From assembly GCA_947247005.1 (NCBI GenBank), contig OX365948.1, positions 41,606,601-41,670,600 on the forward strand: a DNA stretch of 64,000 bases. Reading direction: 5' to 3'. Positions 12,381 through 24,955 of the stretch are shown in pieces. The position numbers were made by a program, and so were the translations under genes. Position 1 is the first letter of the stretch; each line of letters starts with the position of its first letter. This DNA comes from Spisula solida (Eukaryota; Mollusca; Bivalvia; Venerida; Mactridae). The notes below the pieces were generated by a model. The model ran no database searches. It was not told the DNA's origin and was given only the letters and a program-made list of their open reading frames with translations.

Positions 12381-13376
12381 TACTGTAAATCACTTAATTT
12401 TTGCGTAATCTTTATTTCGCGAATTTTCCGAAAAAATCTAAATTTTATTTATCGCGAGAATGTTGAATTCGCGTCATTGAAAATGTCCATTTTGCGAATT
12501 TGTAGCGCTGAAAATATTTAATTTGCGAGTGTTACAGAATCTATATGCTTCAAGCGTATATACCTACATCTTACTGTTTGTTTACTGAAAATCATAATTA
12601 ACATTGTGTAATTTGAACATCAAACAAGGCGACAAACTACCCATCCGCCGTGTAATCCGCAAATTAAGCAGTTTTATCGAGTAACACATATTATATACAT
12701 ACCGCGCTTGTACAAACAACTATTTTGATCAATATAGAGTGTCAAAATTAAGCCCCATCGATAAAACTTGCTACTTAATTATTAAAATAATAAGCTTACA
12801 TGCGAGCCTGCGTTTATGTCCAAATCATGCAGTCACAAACATTTATAGACGATCCGTAAAAAGGGCATTTAAACGGTTATCCAGAGGCCTGAATATAATG
12901 TTAAATCGCATCAATGTATACCTTTTGCGCTAAAAATAAATTAATAAATTTAAAACACAATGCATATTCGACTTGCTAGAATATATGGCGATAAGTTTTA
13001 CACATCACGTGACGACGTGTGTTCTGTAAATATGTTGTCGAGTTTTTATGAATGCAACATGTTTTTCCGAGGATAGCTCTGGTATACTTCGAGCTTTTAA
13101 GACTTTCCAAGACGTATCTTTATTTTACAAAAGCACTATGCCCTAACATGAATGCGAATACGAATGCTATCGACTTTAAAATAATGTAAGTAGGCCCCTA
13201 CAATCATTTTACGTACGATAAAGTAAACGTATTTTCGGATGTACTCGATATCGGATACGCGAAAATAAAATAAACTTGTAACTGATTTTTCGCGAGAATC
13301 TTGATTTCGCGTGTCAACAACCCTCACGAATATTAGCGAAAATAAAACTCTTGCAAACAAAATGTGATTTACAGTA
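12381..13376. mobile_element. Inverted-repeat DNA element rich in TTCGCG
   Basis: TACTGTAAATCAC at 12381-12393 and GTGATTTACAGTA at 13364-13376 are perfect 13-bp inverted repeats. If the outermost TA is the target duplication, the element is about 992 bp. Subterminal regions on both sides are rich in TTTCGCGA-type motifs. There is no transposase frame. A fragment of the same type is at 41918-42000. Confidence 0.75.
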
Positions 13377-13529
13377 ACCATTGACGATAGTCAGTTGACA
13401 ATCTAGTATTTAGTATAAACTCTCTAATACTTAGTATAAACTCTTACTCAGTTTTGGTAAGTTAAAGCGCATTGTCCAATGAATTCACTAGAAATCTTCT
13501 ACAATACAGCGTTACCTTCCATAAACAAT

Positions 13530-13915
13530 AAGGTGGAGTGATCGTGGCTGTGGCGGAGTAATCACGGCTGTGGCGTAGTAATCGGGGCTGTGGCGTAGTG
13601 ATCGCGGCTGTGATGTAGTGATCGAGGCTGTGGCAAAGTGATCGCGGCTGTGGCGGAGTGATCAAGATTGTGGCGGAGTGATCTCGGCTGTGGCAGAGTA
13701 ATCGCGGCTTTGGCAGAGTGCTTGAGGCTGTGGCCGAGTGAACGCGGCTGTGGCGCAGTGATCACGGCTTTGGCAGAGTGCTTTAGGCTGTGGCCGAGTG
13801 ATCGCGGCTGTGGCAGAGAGATCGCAGCTGTGGAGCAGTGATCGCGGCTGTGGTGAAGTGATCGCGGCTGTGGCGCAGTGATCGTGGCTGTGGTGCAGTG
13901 ATCGTAGCTAAAGGT
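13530..13915 (+). repeat. Minisatellite, 20-bp unit, about 19 copies
   Basis: The unit is atcgcggctgtggcagagtg with point variation. 'cttgaggctgtggccgagtg' variants occur twice about 60 bp apart, which shows block duplication. Confidence 0.9.
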
Positions 13916-14814
13916 CGAGGATCAGGTTAAAATCTCTGCACTATAAGCATGAACATATTGTGCCCTTGAACTAGTAATATCATACCAATTGAACAACATA
14001 ATTATAGACACAAAATAAGCCAAAAGCATTTATTCTCGAAGTGCATAATAGAAAGATAATGTACCCAAAAACATTTTGAATCCATCTTGAAGATGCTCAA
14101 GTAAATTTCCATGGAAAAACAAGTCAAACTGGAAAGTAACCAAGAGCATTGTTGTTGAAAGATGTATTTTCTGATGTTTTCTGGTTAGGTAGCTAAATGA
14201 TAAAAAATATATTTTGTGATATTGTTGTTTTCAAATAGGGGCCATATCGTATTATACATTTCAATATGTCAAGCACAAAATTATCTCAAAAACAATAGAT
14301 AATTTGTTAATGGCGGTTTCTCAAACCACTGGAGAATGTAAAGTGCAAGAAAATCACTCAAATATCTGAGATTTTAAGGCTTCTAGAACCAATTTAATCC
14401 ATGCAAAAATTACTGCTTATAAACCAGGCAACATAATTCAACATGGCAAAAACATTTAAGCACAGATAAAAACACGGAATGCTCTTCCATGGCTCTTTAA
14501 CCACATAAAACTGGAAAATGCAAGACTGGATTAATTATCATGTAAAATGTCACATGGATAAAGTTAACAAACGGACTCATTGATTTTAAGTCATATAGAT
14601 CAGTCGCCAGGCAACAAAAACAATAGTTGCATGACCAGTTCCCACAAATTTTGAACATGGCAAAATAAAGTTCCCTCTATAGGGAATATCCTCCTGATTT
14701 AGAGCTTGTCAACTATGCATGAAGATAAAATGATTTACAAAATGCCTGGATAATTATAAGCAGAGAGAGTATGAACACGGCGAGTGTGCATGTCAGATGA
14801 TCAATAGGTAAGAG
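13916..14814. other. Unassigned AT-rich DNA
   Basis: No gene, inverted repeat or tandem repeat was recognised. Confidence 0.45.
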
Positions 14815-17160
14815 GAACCAGGAGACAGGAGGTGGGAACCAGGAGGTGGGAACAAGAAGACATAAGGCGAAAGGACCAGGAGTGGGAACCAGGAGACATA
14901 AGGCGGAAGGACTAGGTGTGGGAACCAGGAGACATAAGGCGGAAGGACCAGGAGTGGGAACCAGGAGACAGAAGGCGGAAGGACCAGGATTGGGAACAAG
15001 GAGACATAAGGCGGAAGGACCAGGAGTGGGAACAAGGTGACAGAAAGTGGGTGCCCAAGGAGTGGGAACCAGGAGACAGAAAGTGGGTGACCAAGAAGTG
15101 GGAACAAGGAGACAGAAGGTGGGTGACCAAGGAGTGGGAACAAGGAGACAGAAGGTGGGTGACCAAGGAGTGGGAACTAGGAGACAGAAGAGGAAATAAG
15201 AGTGGGAACAAGGAGACAGAAGGTGGGTGACCAAGAAGTGGGAACAAGGAGACAGAAGTTGGGTGACCAAGGAGTGAGAACCAGGAGACAGAAGAGGAAA
15301 TAAGAGTGGGAACAAGGAGACAGAAGGTGGGTGACCAAGAAGTGGGAACAAGGAGACAGAAGGTGGGTACCCAAGGAGTGGGAACAAGGAGACAGAAGAG
15401 GAAATAAGAGTGGGAACAAGGAGACAGAAGGTGGGTGACCAAGAAGTGGGAACAAGGAGACAGAAGGTGGTGCCCAAGGAGTGGGAACAAGGAGACAGAA
15501 AGTGGGTGCCCAAGGAGTGGGAACCAGGAGACAGAAGGTGGGTGACCAAGAAGTGGGAACAAGGAGACAGAAGATGGGTGACCAAGGAGTGGGAACAAGG
15601 AGACAGAAGGTGGGTGACCAAGAAGTGGGAACAAGGAGACAGAAGGTGGGTGACCAAGGAATGGGAACAAGGAGACAGAAGGTGGGTGACCAAGGAGTGG
15701 GAACAAGGAGACAGAAGGTGGGTGACCAAGGAGTGGGATCAGATAGAAAGTGGGGCCCAAGAAGTGGGAACAAGGAGACAGAAAGTGGGTGCCCAAGGAG
15801 TGGGAACAAGGAGACAGAAAGTGGGTGCCCAAGGAGTTGGAACCAGGAGACAGTAAGTGGGTGCCCAAGGAGTGGGAACCAGGAGACAGAAGGTGGGTGA
15901 CCAAGAAGTGGGAACAAGGAGACAGAAGGTGGGTGACCAAGGAGTGGGAACAAGGAGACAGAAGGTGGGTGACCAAGAAGTGGGAACAAGGAGACAGAAG
16001 GTGGGTGACCAAGGAATGGGAACAAGGAGACAGAAGGTGGGTGACCAAGGAGTGGGAACAAGGAGACAGAAGGTGGGTGACCAAGGAGTGGGATCAGATA
16101 GAAAGTGGGGCCCAAGAAGTGGGAACAAGGAGACAGAAAGTGGGTGCCCAAGGAGTGGGAACAAGGAGACAGAAAGTGGGTGCCCAAGGAGTTGGAACCA
16201 GGAGACAGTAAGTGGGTGCCCAAGGAGTGGGAACCAGGAGACAGAAGGTGGGTGACCAAGAAGTGGGAACAAGGAGACAGAAGGTGGGTGACCAAGGAGT
16301 GGGAACAAGGAGACAGAAGGTGGGTGACCAAGAAGTGGGAACAAGGAGACAGAAGGTGGGTGACCAAGGAATGGGAACAAGGAGACAGAAGGTGGGTGAC
16401 CAAGGAGTGGGAACAAGGAGACAGAAGGTGGGTGACCAAGGAGTGGGAACAAGGAGACAGAAGGTGGGTGACCAAGGAGTGGGAACAAGGAGACAGAAGG
16501 TGGGTGACCAAGGAGTGGGAACAAGGAGACAGAAGGTGGGTGACCAAGGAGTGGGAACAAGGAGACAGAAGGTGGGTGACCAAGGAGTGGGACAAGGAGA
16601 CAGAAGGTGGGTGACCAAGAAGTGGGAACAAGGAGACAGAAGGTGGGTGCCCAAGGAGTGGGAACAAGGAGACAGAAGGTGGGTGACCAAGGAGTGGGAA
16701 CACAGAGACAGAATGTGGGTGACCAAGGAGTGGGAACAAGGAGATAGAAGGTGGGTGACCAAGAAGTGGGAACAAGGAGACAGAAGGTGGGTGACCAAGA
16801 AGTGGGAACAAGGAGACAGAAGGTGGGTGCCCAAGGAGTGGGAACAAGGAGACAGAAGGTGGGTGACCAAGAAGTGGGAACAAGGAGACAGAAGGTGGGT
16901 GACCAAGGACTGGGAACAAGGAGACAGAAGGTGGGTGCCCAAGGAGTGGGATCAGATAGAAAGTGGGGCCCAAGAAGTGGGAACAAGGAGACAGAAAGTG
17001 GGTGCCCAAGGAGTGGGAACAAGGAGACAGAAAGTGGGTGCCCAAGGAGTTGGAACCAGGATACAGAAGGGGACAAAGAGTAGGAACCAGGATACAGAAG
17101 GGAACCAAGAGTGGGAACCAGGAGACAGGGAACCCGGAGATAGGAACCAGGAGGCGAGTG
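14815..17160 (+). repeat. Large 36-bp minisatellite with higher-order structure
   Basis: The unit is gggaacaaggagacagaagg followed by tgggtgaccaaggagt (36 bp). A rare short variant starting gggatcagatagaaagtggg occurs at 15735, 16090 and 16948. The blocks starting at 15735 and 16090 are near-identical, giving a 355-bp higher-order repeat. Because 36 is a multiple of 3, long frames are open on both strands (up to 690 codons on the minus strand, 15177-17249, with 12-residue periods such as SLFPLLGHPPSV). The 355-bp block is not a multiple of 3, so the frame slips between blocks. That argues against selection on a protein. The plus strand is strongly purine-rich. Confidence 0.95.
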
Positions 17161-18238
17161 TCATGTTTCTCGGATAGTGTCAGGTCTGTGTGGACTGAGT
17201 ACATCGGTGCCAAATTCAACGAAATCCAGACACAATATTCACAGTGCATAAATTATCATTCACATTGTGTCAAGTACATTTTTTAAAGACAGCATGTTTC
17301 TGGATACACTACCAACATATGTACCCCTTTTACTATAAGGTACCCAGGGTTCTTTTACCAGACTCCACTCCTCCGTTTTCTGTTATGTGGAATTGTCCAG
17401 GAAAGTTCTGATTTCCCAACCTATTTTGTCTATTTTCTACATATATGCACAAGTAACTGCCTAATGCCATTTAGAGAAGCTAAAAGACAAGATAGATCTA
17501 TAAAAGTGCATTTGAAAAACCTACATGTAGTCGCAAGCATATCCATAGGGGGATTTTCCCAGTGGCAAGGGTTAACAAATCCATCACCCCAACCTGGATC
17601 CAAGCAAAAATTTATAGTAAATCTAATGTCATGTTTTTTGCAACTCCCAAAATATATATGAAGCCTTAATGTGAATGCTTGCTGGAATATTGAGAAGTTC
17701 CCTGGAATTTACTTCAATAAAAATCAAAGAAAAGACATTAAAGTCTGAACATTTTATTACTGAGAGTGCATTAAAAGGTATAGACCCCAAAACATTATGT
17801 TTAAACACAGCCTTAGTCTAATGTGTTTTAATATAGCAATATTTAGAAAGTATCATGAAAAATTCAACACTGAATGAGAAATAACAACATTACTTCTTGG
17901 TAACTAGCTCTTGTGAGACATTTTCATGCCCCGAAGCATCTACTTCAAATCTTCCTTTTAAATTAGGAGATAAGAATGTGAACATGCCTAAATATTGTAT
18001 TATACAAAGAAGTGAACTTTTAGCGAGAGATGTTGGAATGACATATCGTCACTGTTCCTCGAAAACCTTTTATACACTTTTTTTGGCATGCAAACAATTA
18101 AATTGTATGTACATCAGAAAGCCTATTCAGTGACACGTCTTCTGTAAAAATACTGGATAAGATAGTCCATAAATTGACTATGGAACGATCCAAAATTACT
18201 GGATTTTTCAAATTGCTGTGAAAATTTTTTGTCAGCAT
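17161..18238. other. Unassigned AT-rich DNA
   Basis: Short open frames only. No repeat was recognised. Confidence 0.45.
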
Positions 18239-18795
18239 TGGGACAGTGTAAGACCAGTCACATGGAAGTTGACACCAGTCATATTGAAGTTGACACCAGT
18301 CACATGAAAGTTGACACCGTCAGTATTGGGACAGTGTAAGTCACACCAGTCACATGGAAGTTGACACCAGCCACATGGAAGTTGACACCAGTCATATGGA
18401 AGTTGACACCAGTCACATGGAAGTTGACACCGTCAGTATTGTGACAGTGTAAGACCAGTCACATGGAAGTTGACACCGTCAGTATTGGGACAGTGTAAGT
18501 CACACCAGACACATGGAAGTTGACACCAGCCACATGAAAGTTGACCCCAGTCATATTGAAGTTGATACCAGTCGCATGGAAGTTGACACCGTCAGTATTG
18601 GGACAGTGTAAGAGTCACACCAGTCACATGGAAGTTGACACTGTCAGTATTGGGACAGAGCAAGAGTCTAACCGGTCAAATGAAAGTTGACACCAGTCAC
18701 ATGGAAGTTGACACCAGTCACATGGAAGTTGACACTGTCAGTATAAGGACAATGTAAGTCACACCAGTCACATGGAAGTTGACACCAGCCACAAC
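18239..18795 (+). repeat. Composite minisatellite, 21-bp core
   Basis: The core unit is acatggaagttgacaccagt plus c (21 bp). At intervals it is joined to a spacer, gtcagtattgggacagtgta, giving longer composite units. Copies are moderately diverged. Confidence 0.9.
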
Positions 18796-19245
18796 AATTT
18801 GAGCTAGATCTAACAATAAATGATAGAATACCCAGCCCTGGTGTTTCATTCGCTTACACTATGCATGCAATGTGGTAATTAACAACCTAGTCAGAAGAAT
18901 CAATGTCTAAGCAGCTAAAGAGATTTACCATCTTAAATATTTATATCCCTTCATTAAAGGCCCATAAAAGTGGAGAGTTACCTGCACTAAATGCAGACTT
19001 GTCATGTTTTATCCTAAAGCAGACCCTAGCTTGATGAAAGAAAGACAGTAAAAAGTGGGAAACATCGAATGCTGTAAATAGTCTCTTAACATGCATTAAC
19101 GGTATGATAAACACATCACTGTACTAACAAGATGATGTTACACCTTAATTTATTGCCTTTCTATAAAGTCGTGTTTCTATATCATCAATACTGGTATACA
19201 TAGGGAGTTTGCCACTATTCAATCCATATGTAAAAGAACACATTA
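18796..19245. other. Unassigned AT-rich DNA
   Basis: Nothing was recognised. Confidence 0.45.
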
Positions 19246-19397
19246 GGCCTTTTCGACTTGGCTGTTTCGTGGAGCAGGTCACAGTCTGGTTCCCGTTTTA
19301 ATTTTACAGTTGTATTACTGTAGTAGTGCTGTAATTGTGGGGACGGGAACCAACCAGGCTAAAACTTGCTTCACGAAACAGCCCAGTCGAAAAGGCC
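19246..19397. mobile_element. Short MITE, 152 bp, TA-flanked
   Basis: The left arm GGCCTTTTCGACTTGGCTGT and the reverse complement of the right arm (GGCCTTTTCGACTGGGCTGT) differ at one position, and pairing continues through TTCGTG. TA flanks both ends (19244-19245 and 19398-19399). It has no coding capacity. Confidence 0.85.
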
Positions 19398-19429
19398 TAT
19401 TGTATCTCTTTTTATCTGAAAATTGTTTT

Positions 19430-19620
19430 AAGTCTCACTCTGGTCCGCAGTGTGATATAAAGACTACCCAGTCACATTACTCTGACGCCAGGTGAACCAG
19501 CAACCCAGGGTCTAAAACTTATAATGTTGAGTGTCAAGCAAGGGAGAGATACTAGTACCATTTTAACTGCTTTCGGTATGATGCAATTTGTGATCGAACG
19601 CATGGTAGTTACTGCACTCT
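19430..19620 (-). mobile_element. Diverged SINE copy
   Basis: The order cagtcacattactctgacgc, gtaccattttaactgctttcgg and tatgatgcaatttgtgatcg parallels the minus-strand SINE at 44205-44320 (ggtaccatttt...cttcggtatgacgtagtctggg). The tRNA-like head is decayed here. Confidence 0.5.
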
Positions 19621-20102
19621 ATTAAGGTCCACCTCTACAGTTAACTTGCTGTAACTAGGATACAATGTCAAATGTACCAGTGATTTTGCCTCTTTGGGAA
19701 AGGGTTCGGGTCCGTTCAGATTGGGAATTTTTGCGTTGTGACATCTTGAAATTGGGAATTCCCATGAAGCAGAAAGGCTAAATAAAACAGAAAAAGAGAT
19801 TACATGTGAATGACATGTGAGTGTTTACTGGTTTCTTTGGACTTAATGCTTGACCTCTTGTTAAAAATGTTCATAACTTTATCATTTTATGTCCGATTTC
19901 GAAAATTATTTTTTAAAATTGTTTATTGGGAATTTCTCCATTCAAATTTGGGAAAATTATAGCCTATTTGCAATTGGAAAAGGGTCGGTTTTCCGGACTC
20001 TAATAAAGAAGGAAAATAATCACTGTGTACCAGTACTAATTCAGCCCTATTTGACTGATCCCTTGAATGACTGTTTATGACAGGTTAGGCCAAACACGAT
20101 AA
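19621..20102. other. Unassigned DNA
   Basis: No gene or repeat was recognised. Confidence 0.4.
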
Positions 20103-20391
20103 AACAAGTCATTAAGAATTGCAAGCAATACAGAAGTCCCCAACTGGTTTGAAGCCATTTTCAATGTTTCTGTTGCCATAGAAACCACAATTTTTGTCAG
20201 AATCAAAATACTTTTAGACATGCATAATCCCCTTATTGCCCCCTATCCACATACCAAGTTTCGTCATAAACCTAGCTTGGAAACTGTTTCAGTTATGTCA
20301 GGATCAAGATTTTTTGAAGGACGGACTGACGGACAGACGGAGGGCAAACCTATAGTCCCCTCCGGTCAAAAACTGGTAGGGGACAAAAAAA
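20103..20391 (+). mobile_element. Dispersed repeat, family A, longest copy
   Basis: GTCCCCAACTGGTTTGA at 20136 is mirrored by tcaaaaactggtaggggac ending at 20384, so the ends are inverted repeats. The body carries attttcaatgtttctgttgc, acatgcataatccccttatt and caagtttcgtcataaacc, then a ggacggactgacggacagac tract just inside the 3' end. Truncated copies lie at 22388 and 23738. It is non-coding. Confidence 0.7.
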
Positions 20392-20974
20392 ACAAAACAA
20401 ACAAGTGGATTCACACTAGAAGTCTATGTGAAAAATATCACAACCATCAGTCAAATCAGTGCAATGACTAATTATTTCCACATAATATGTTTTCACAACA
20501 AGCCACAAACTAAAACAGTTCAATGATACAAACAAAAGAGCCTAAAGTACCATGGTAAATTACATTCAACTAAGTTACCTATACTCGCCATTCTACCTGT
20601 ACAAACATTAAATCAGGCAAGAAAACAATAAAAGACATCACAAATGTCAATGCTTCATATTGAAGATAATCTGTGTACAATTATACAGGAAAGAAATAAA
20701 ATCACTGTCGGGCTATAAAATATCTACAAACATATGGTATTAATAATAGAATCTCCCAACAGCTGCATCTTGTACATTTGATTTAGAGCTACCAGTTATC
20801 ATTTATTTATGTCCCTAAAAAATCAAGTTGTCCAACTCATAGAAATTACGCTTTTGTCATGCAATTTTTTGTCAGGGATCAATATTATGTATAAATTCCA
20901 ATTACGTAAACTAACCCGGCACAAACAACAGGTGGACAATTTTCGAGGAAATTTGCAATAAATTTCTTGAGATA
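20392..20974. other. Unassigned AT-rich DNA
   Basis: Nothing was recognised. Confidence 0.45.
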
Positions 20975-21060
20975 TTTAAAGAAGAGGGCCATGATGGCAT
21001 AATGGCTCTAGATTGCTCACCTGAGTACCATGTCTACCTATGTAAACATGTACAAGCCCT
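20975..21060 (+). mobile_element. Fragment of a 'gagggcc...gctcacctg' dispersed repeat
   Basis: The phrase agaagagggccatgatggc followed by ctagattgctcacctgagta is the same kind of 5' end as family B (44894) and the 41-bp array at 57645. The rest of the element is not recognisable downstream. Confidence 0.5.
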
Positions 21061-22387
21061 GCGCTTGGCAGCCATTATTTCTCAACAAATCACGAAGAAG
21101 TAAGGAATTTAGTAAAGGGTCACTCGGGCCAAATTTTTTGAATTTTTTGTTACTCAGACATTTTTTAGCAAAAAGTATGCAGGAAGAGGGAAGAAAATAA
21201 AAATGAAAACTCCCAAAATATAACTATCACGTTTTTGATGGTGGACTGTAGTCAAAGGACTGTAGTCATTGCACAGACCTGTATCATTGATAAAGAATTT
21301 TTTTAAAAATCTACAGAAATTGATTTACATTTTATTTAAAAATCAATAGGGGGCATCTACTGTTGCTGACCAACCTCCATGTGTTTGAAAATCGAAAGGC
21401 AAAGCAATCTTATTTCAGTGTTTTAATGATTCAAATTGTTAGATACATTTATTGGTGAACTGGCAGATAACCTGATTAAGTGAATTATTTCTGAGTGTTT
21501 TTGCACTTGTGGTATGTTTAAACATCTCAATAATGTTGTTTTAACTCTACCGGAATAGATGCTATGCTTCCATCATTTCTTAATAGATTTTCTGACAAAA
21601 CCCATGCACTCATTTCAATTTCAAACCCCTTAAATTAATCTCAAAGTATGTAAATTATGGGGATTTTTTAATTTTTATTTCACAATGAATTCTATTAACA
21701 AAATGCATTCAGTTGTATAAAAAATACTGCAAGAATAAACAGAGACAGTGGAATACAGTAAAAGTCAGACATAGTGATGCCAAAATACAGAGTCAGGGCG
21801 ACATGAGGCTCTTTCGCAATATGATCTTTTTGTTCTAGAAGTAGAGTTCAACCTCTCCAAATAGGGGTCCTACTTGCTTCAGAATATGAAGGGTCATTTT
21901 GATACTTTTCACTAAATTTTACTGTTTTAAATACCAATGATTTGAAGAGAAAATAACCCTTCAAACCAAAATCTTGAGGGTCAAAATATGACTTTTTGGA
22001 AATTTGAAGAGTCAAAATCCCTACACCCGAGTTAAATCGATCCCTGTCAGAGCACCCCCATGAGCAATAACCTCTCTTTGGCAACATGATATTTTGTTCT
22101 ATAAGTAACCGTTTCCTATAAAATCTACCACTCCATAGCACCAATTCCGGTACAATAACCAACATCCAACATTTTTCGTTCCTCATTACCATAAAGTTGA
22201 CTAAAAAGGTTGACAGAACACAACACAACAACACAACACAACACAACATATTGTTTATTAACCTGACTGACGTGCAATTAGCTATCAGTAATGGGACATT
22301 TTTTATGAAATACACCCATAGTAGAAAGCCACTTACATAAGCATTTTAATATATCCCTGCACTGGCAGCTTAATATAGGTTACATAG
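21061..22387. other. Unassigned AT-rich DNA
   Basis: An ACAAC-type simple repeat occupies about 22215-22250. A 155-codon minus-strand open frame at 21848-22315 runs through it and has no recognisable domain, so it is not called. Confidence 0.4.
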
Positions 22388-22560
22388 GGAGTATGAACAA
22401 GGAATTAAGAATTGCAAGCAATACATAAGTCCCCTACCGGTTTGAAGCCATTTTCAATGTTTCTGTTGCCATAGCAACCACAATTTTTGTCAGAATCAAA
22501 ATATTTTTAGACATGCATAATCCCCTTCTTGCCACCTAGGATCCTGACTGACTGACTGAC
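22388..22560 (+). mobile_element. Dispersed repeat, family A, 3'-truncated
   Basis: It matches the 20103 copy from aattaagaattgcaagcaat through catgcataatccccttcttg, then jumps to a short (ctga)n run. The 3' inverted end is missing. Confidence 0.7.
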
Positions 22561-23737
22561 TGACTAATTATATTCTTCCAATACAATAAATCAATCAACC
22601 AAAAAAGAACATAATAGAAATATATATTTCAACATTTGATTTAAATTAACCAGAGCCCTGCCAGTTACCATGGTGACCATGATACCAAGGAATGGTTCTT
22701 TAACTCAACATAAGTCATTTATCCTACATTGCCCAGACAAACCGAAACACCAGACACGGCATGGTTGCATGTATACCAGCAATACATAAACCGATACATT
22801 GCTTTTTTCATTCCTTTCCATTGCCCTCGGGGATTGGAACATATTTTTTTCAAAATTATAACAAGGGATAATTTTTCCGATCCAATGGAAGAAACTGAGA
22901 GTGATGTGTATTTCAACACAGAGAATGTATATTTCAATTATTAGATTGGAGTGAATTCCCCAATGGCAGATCCAATATAATCTAAAATCTAGAAATTTTA
23001 GTCAATCTGTGTAAATTTACCAAGACTGGATGATCAGGGCACATTAACTTCTCCCGGCAACATTTTACCTCCATACAATATAGAAGATTATTATCTAGAT
23101 AAAATAATTCAATTTATTTCCATTGTTGAAGAACTAGTTCCATTAACATTCAAAGTATGTACATAGTATAAGCAAGTGAGGTCATGCATTACATCACTAG
23201 GTAGCATCACAGATATCAAGTGGACAGTAAAACTCTTATTAGTCCAGTCATTCTACAGTAAAAATAGGCTTAACCTCAAACAAATTGCAAAAGAAATACA
23301 TTTGACTGTTTTGGCATCAGAAAACATTGACAAATAACATATCAAAAGTCTAGAAAAATCTAGGGTGGTGAAGTTGCCGAAAAATTAACATATCTAAGGT
23401 CACTATTGGAAACACTAAAGCTGCTTTTATGACAGTGTTTATTTTCATTTCCATGTAACCTAAGTGTGCATATCCATAAGGTACATAGTAAAGTAATTGG
23501 AATATGAACAATATTATAAACAAATGAAAATAACGTGGCATAGATAACAAATCAAACCATTTTTGATTTAATATAGATGCTTAAAAACCAGTACAAGTGG
23601 GTGGGGTAATGGAGTGTGGTACCCATGCAGTGAGTAATAAAAATTGTCCACATTATTGCTGCTTTAGAGGCTCCAACTGTTGGTGCATCAACAAACAATG
23701 GCAATATTGCTAATATTTCAGAGAAGTACGGTGGAAC
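22561..23737. other. Unassigned AT-rich DNA
   Basis: Open frames at 22719-22944 on both strands have no recognisable domain. No repeat was recognised. Confidence 0.4.
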
Positions 23738-23975
23738 AAGTAATTGAGAATTGCAAGCAATACAGAAGTCCCCTACCGGTTTGAAGCCATTTTCAATGTT
23801 TCTGTTGCCATAGCAACCACAATTTTTGTCAGAATCAAAATATTTTTAGACGTGCATAATCCCCTTATTGCCCCCTATCCACATACCAAGTTTCATAAAC
23901 CTAGCTTGGAAACTGTTTGAGTTATGTCAGGATCCAGATTTTTTGACGGACGGACTGACTGACGGACTGACGGAA
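23738..23975 (+). mobile_element. Dispersed repeat, family A, fused to a MITE
   Basis: It matches the 20103 copy from the start through the gacggactgacgga tract. There it runs directly into the fold-back MITE sequence gacggaactgaaaacc; the shared GACGGA marks the junction. The 3' inverted terminus is lost. Confidence 0.7.
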
Positions 23976-24462
23976 CTGAAAACCAATGTAACACTCAGGA
24001 TACATGAAATCTGAGTTCCGTCTGAGCATTACATCAGTTCCGTAAAAGTCATATGAAAATAGAACAAGAACAATGTGTTCTCTACGGGATGTACTCCAGA
24101 CTGGGAAGCACTGTGCTTATGCAGCTGCAGTCACCTGCTGTTTAGATCCAGGGTCTCAATATTGCCTAGCGCTCACTGAAATTTCGGACAGATCTGATTT
24201 CTTCGGTAAATAAACTATTGCAATGCGACAAAGACCGATGTTATCCGCATGGAATAATGGAATTAGTCTGGTTCACGACATTCTTACAAAATGCATCTTT
24301 TTTTGGATTTTTTTTTTTAAATCGTAAACCATCAAAAACAGGTCACGTGCCCCTCCATGGACTTTTTACTTTATGCTATCCAATATACCTGCTCGCTCAA
24401 GGCTCGCAGGTAACAATTCTCTCAAGGAACTGAGAAGCGGTGTATTGGGATTTATACCGTGT
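23970..24462 (-). mobile_element. Truncated fold-back MITE, interrupted by another repeat
   Basis: Bases 23970-24067 match the reverse complement of the middle of the 1951-2169 MITE. The remaining arm (caattctctcaaggaactga through tttataccgtg) resumes at about 24413. About 345 bp of other DNA, including a family E repeat, lies between. The outer arm on the left is missing. Confidence 0.7.
24235..24412 (+). mobile_element. Dispersed repeat, family E
   Basis: It shares attagtctgg, cgacattcttacaaaatg, gtgcccctccatggactttt and ctatccaatatacctgc...ctcaaggct...caggtaacaa with 61225-61391. It is non-coding, of unknown class, and nested in the MITE remnant. Confidence 0.65.
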
Positions 24463-24842
24463 TAAACGACCAACAAACAAGTAATAGCGTACTGGTAAAG
24501 CACAAGCAACTGACAAACACTTGTCTGCTGATCATGTGTAGTAACTCACTGAAAAATCTGTATTTTTGCTATTTATTTGTACTTTTCTTACTTCCATAAA
24601 ACTGCAGGACCCTCCCTTTCTCAATGTTAAAAAAGCAATTTAAAAACAACACTTTCAAACCTTTAGTTTTACAGAAATGGGGTAGAACAGCAGTATATCC
24701 TTCGACCTCCCTTCTGATTGGTTGAAATCCAGTGGACACTACCAAAAGAAATCAATCTCAACAATTGAAGACCAATTGGAGATGATGACACAATGCATCA
24801 TGCTGTCCTGAGTGAAAGCTAGCTTAACAAAGCCACATATAC
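24463..24842. other. Unassigned DNA
   Basis: Nothing was recognised. Confidence 0.45.
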
Positions 24843-24955
24843 CAGGGTGCATGTACCATGTGAACGAAATGACGTAAATTGTTACCTGAATCGACGTTTC
24901 GGCCATTTTTTTGTGCCCCTGAATAGCGAAAAAGTCACATGGTACATGCACCCTG
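24843..24955. mobile_element. Tiny MITE, 113 bp, perfect 21-bp inverted ends
   Basis: CAGGGTGCATGTACCATGTG plus A at 24843-24863 is exactly repeated in inverse at 24935-24955. TATA-type sequence flanks both sides. It has no coding capacity. The perfect ends suggest a young insertion. Confidence 0.85.

Noticed and set aside
15177..17249. A 690-codon minus-strand open frame and several other long frames.
   Set aside because: They are the product of a 36-bp unit (multiple of three) open in many frames on both strands; the periodic peptide changes frame at block borders.
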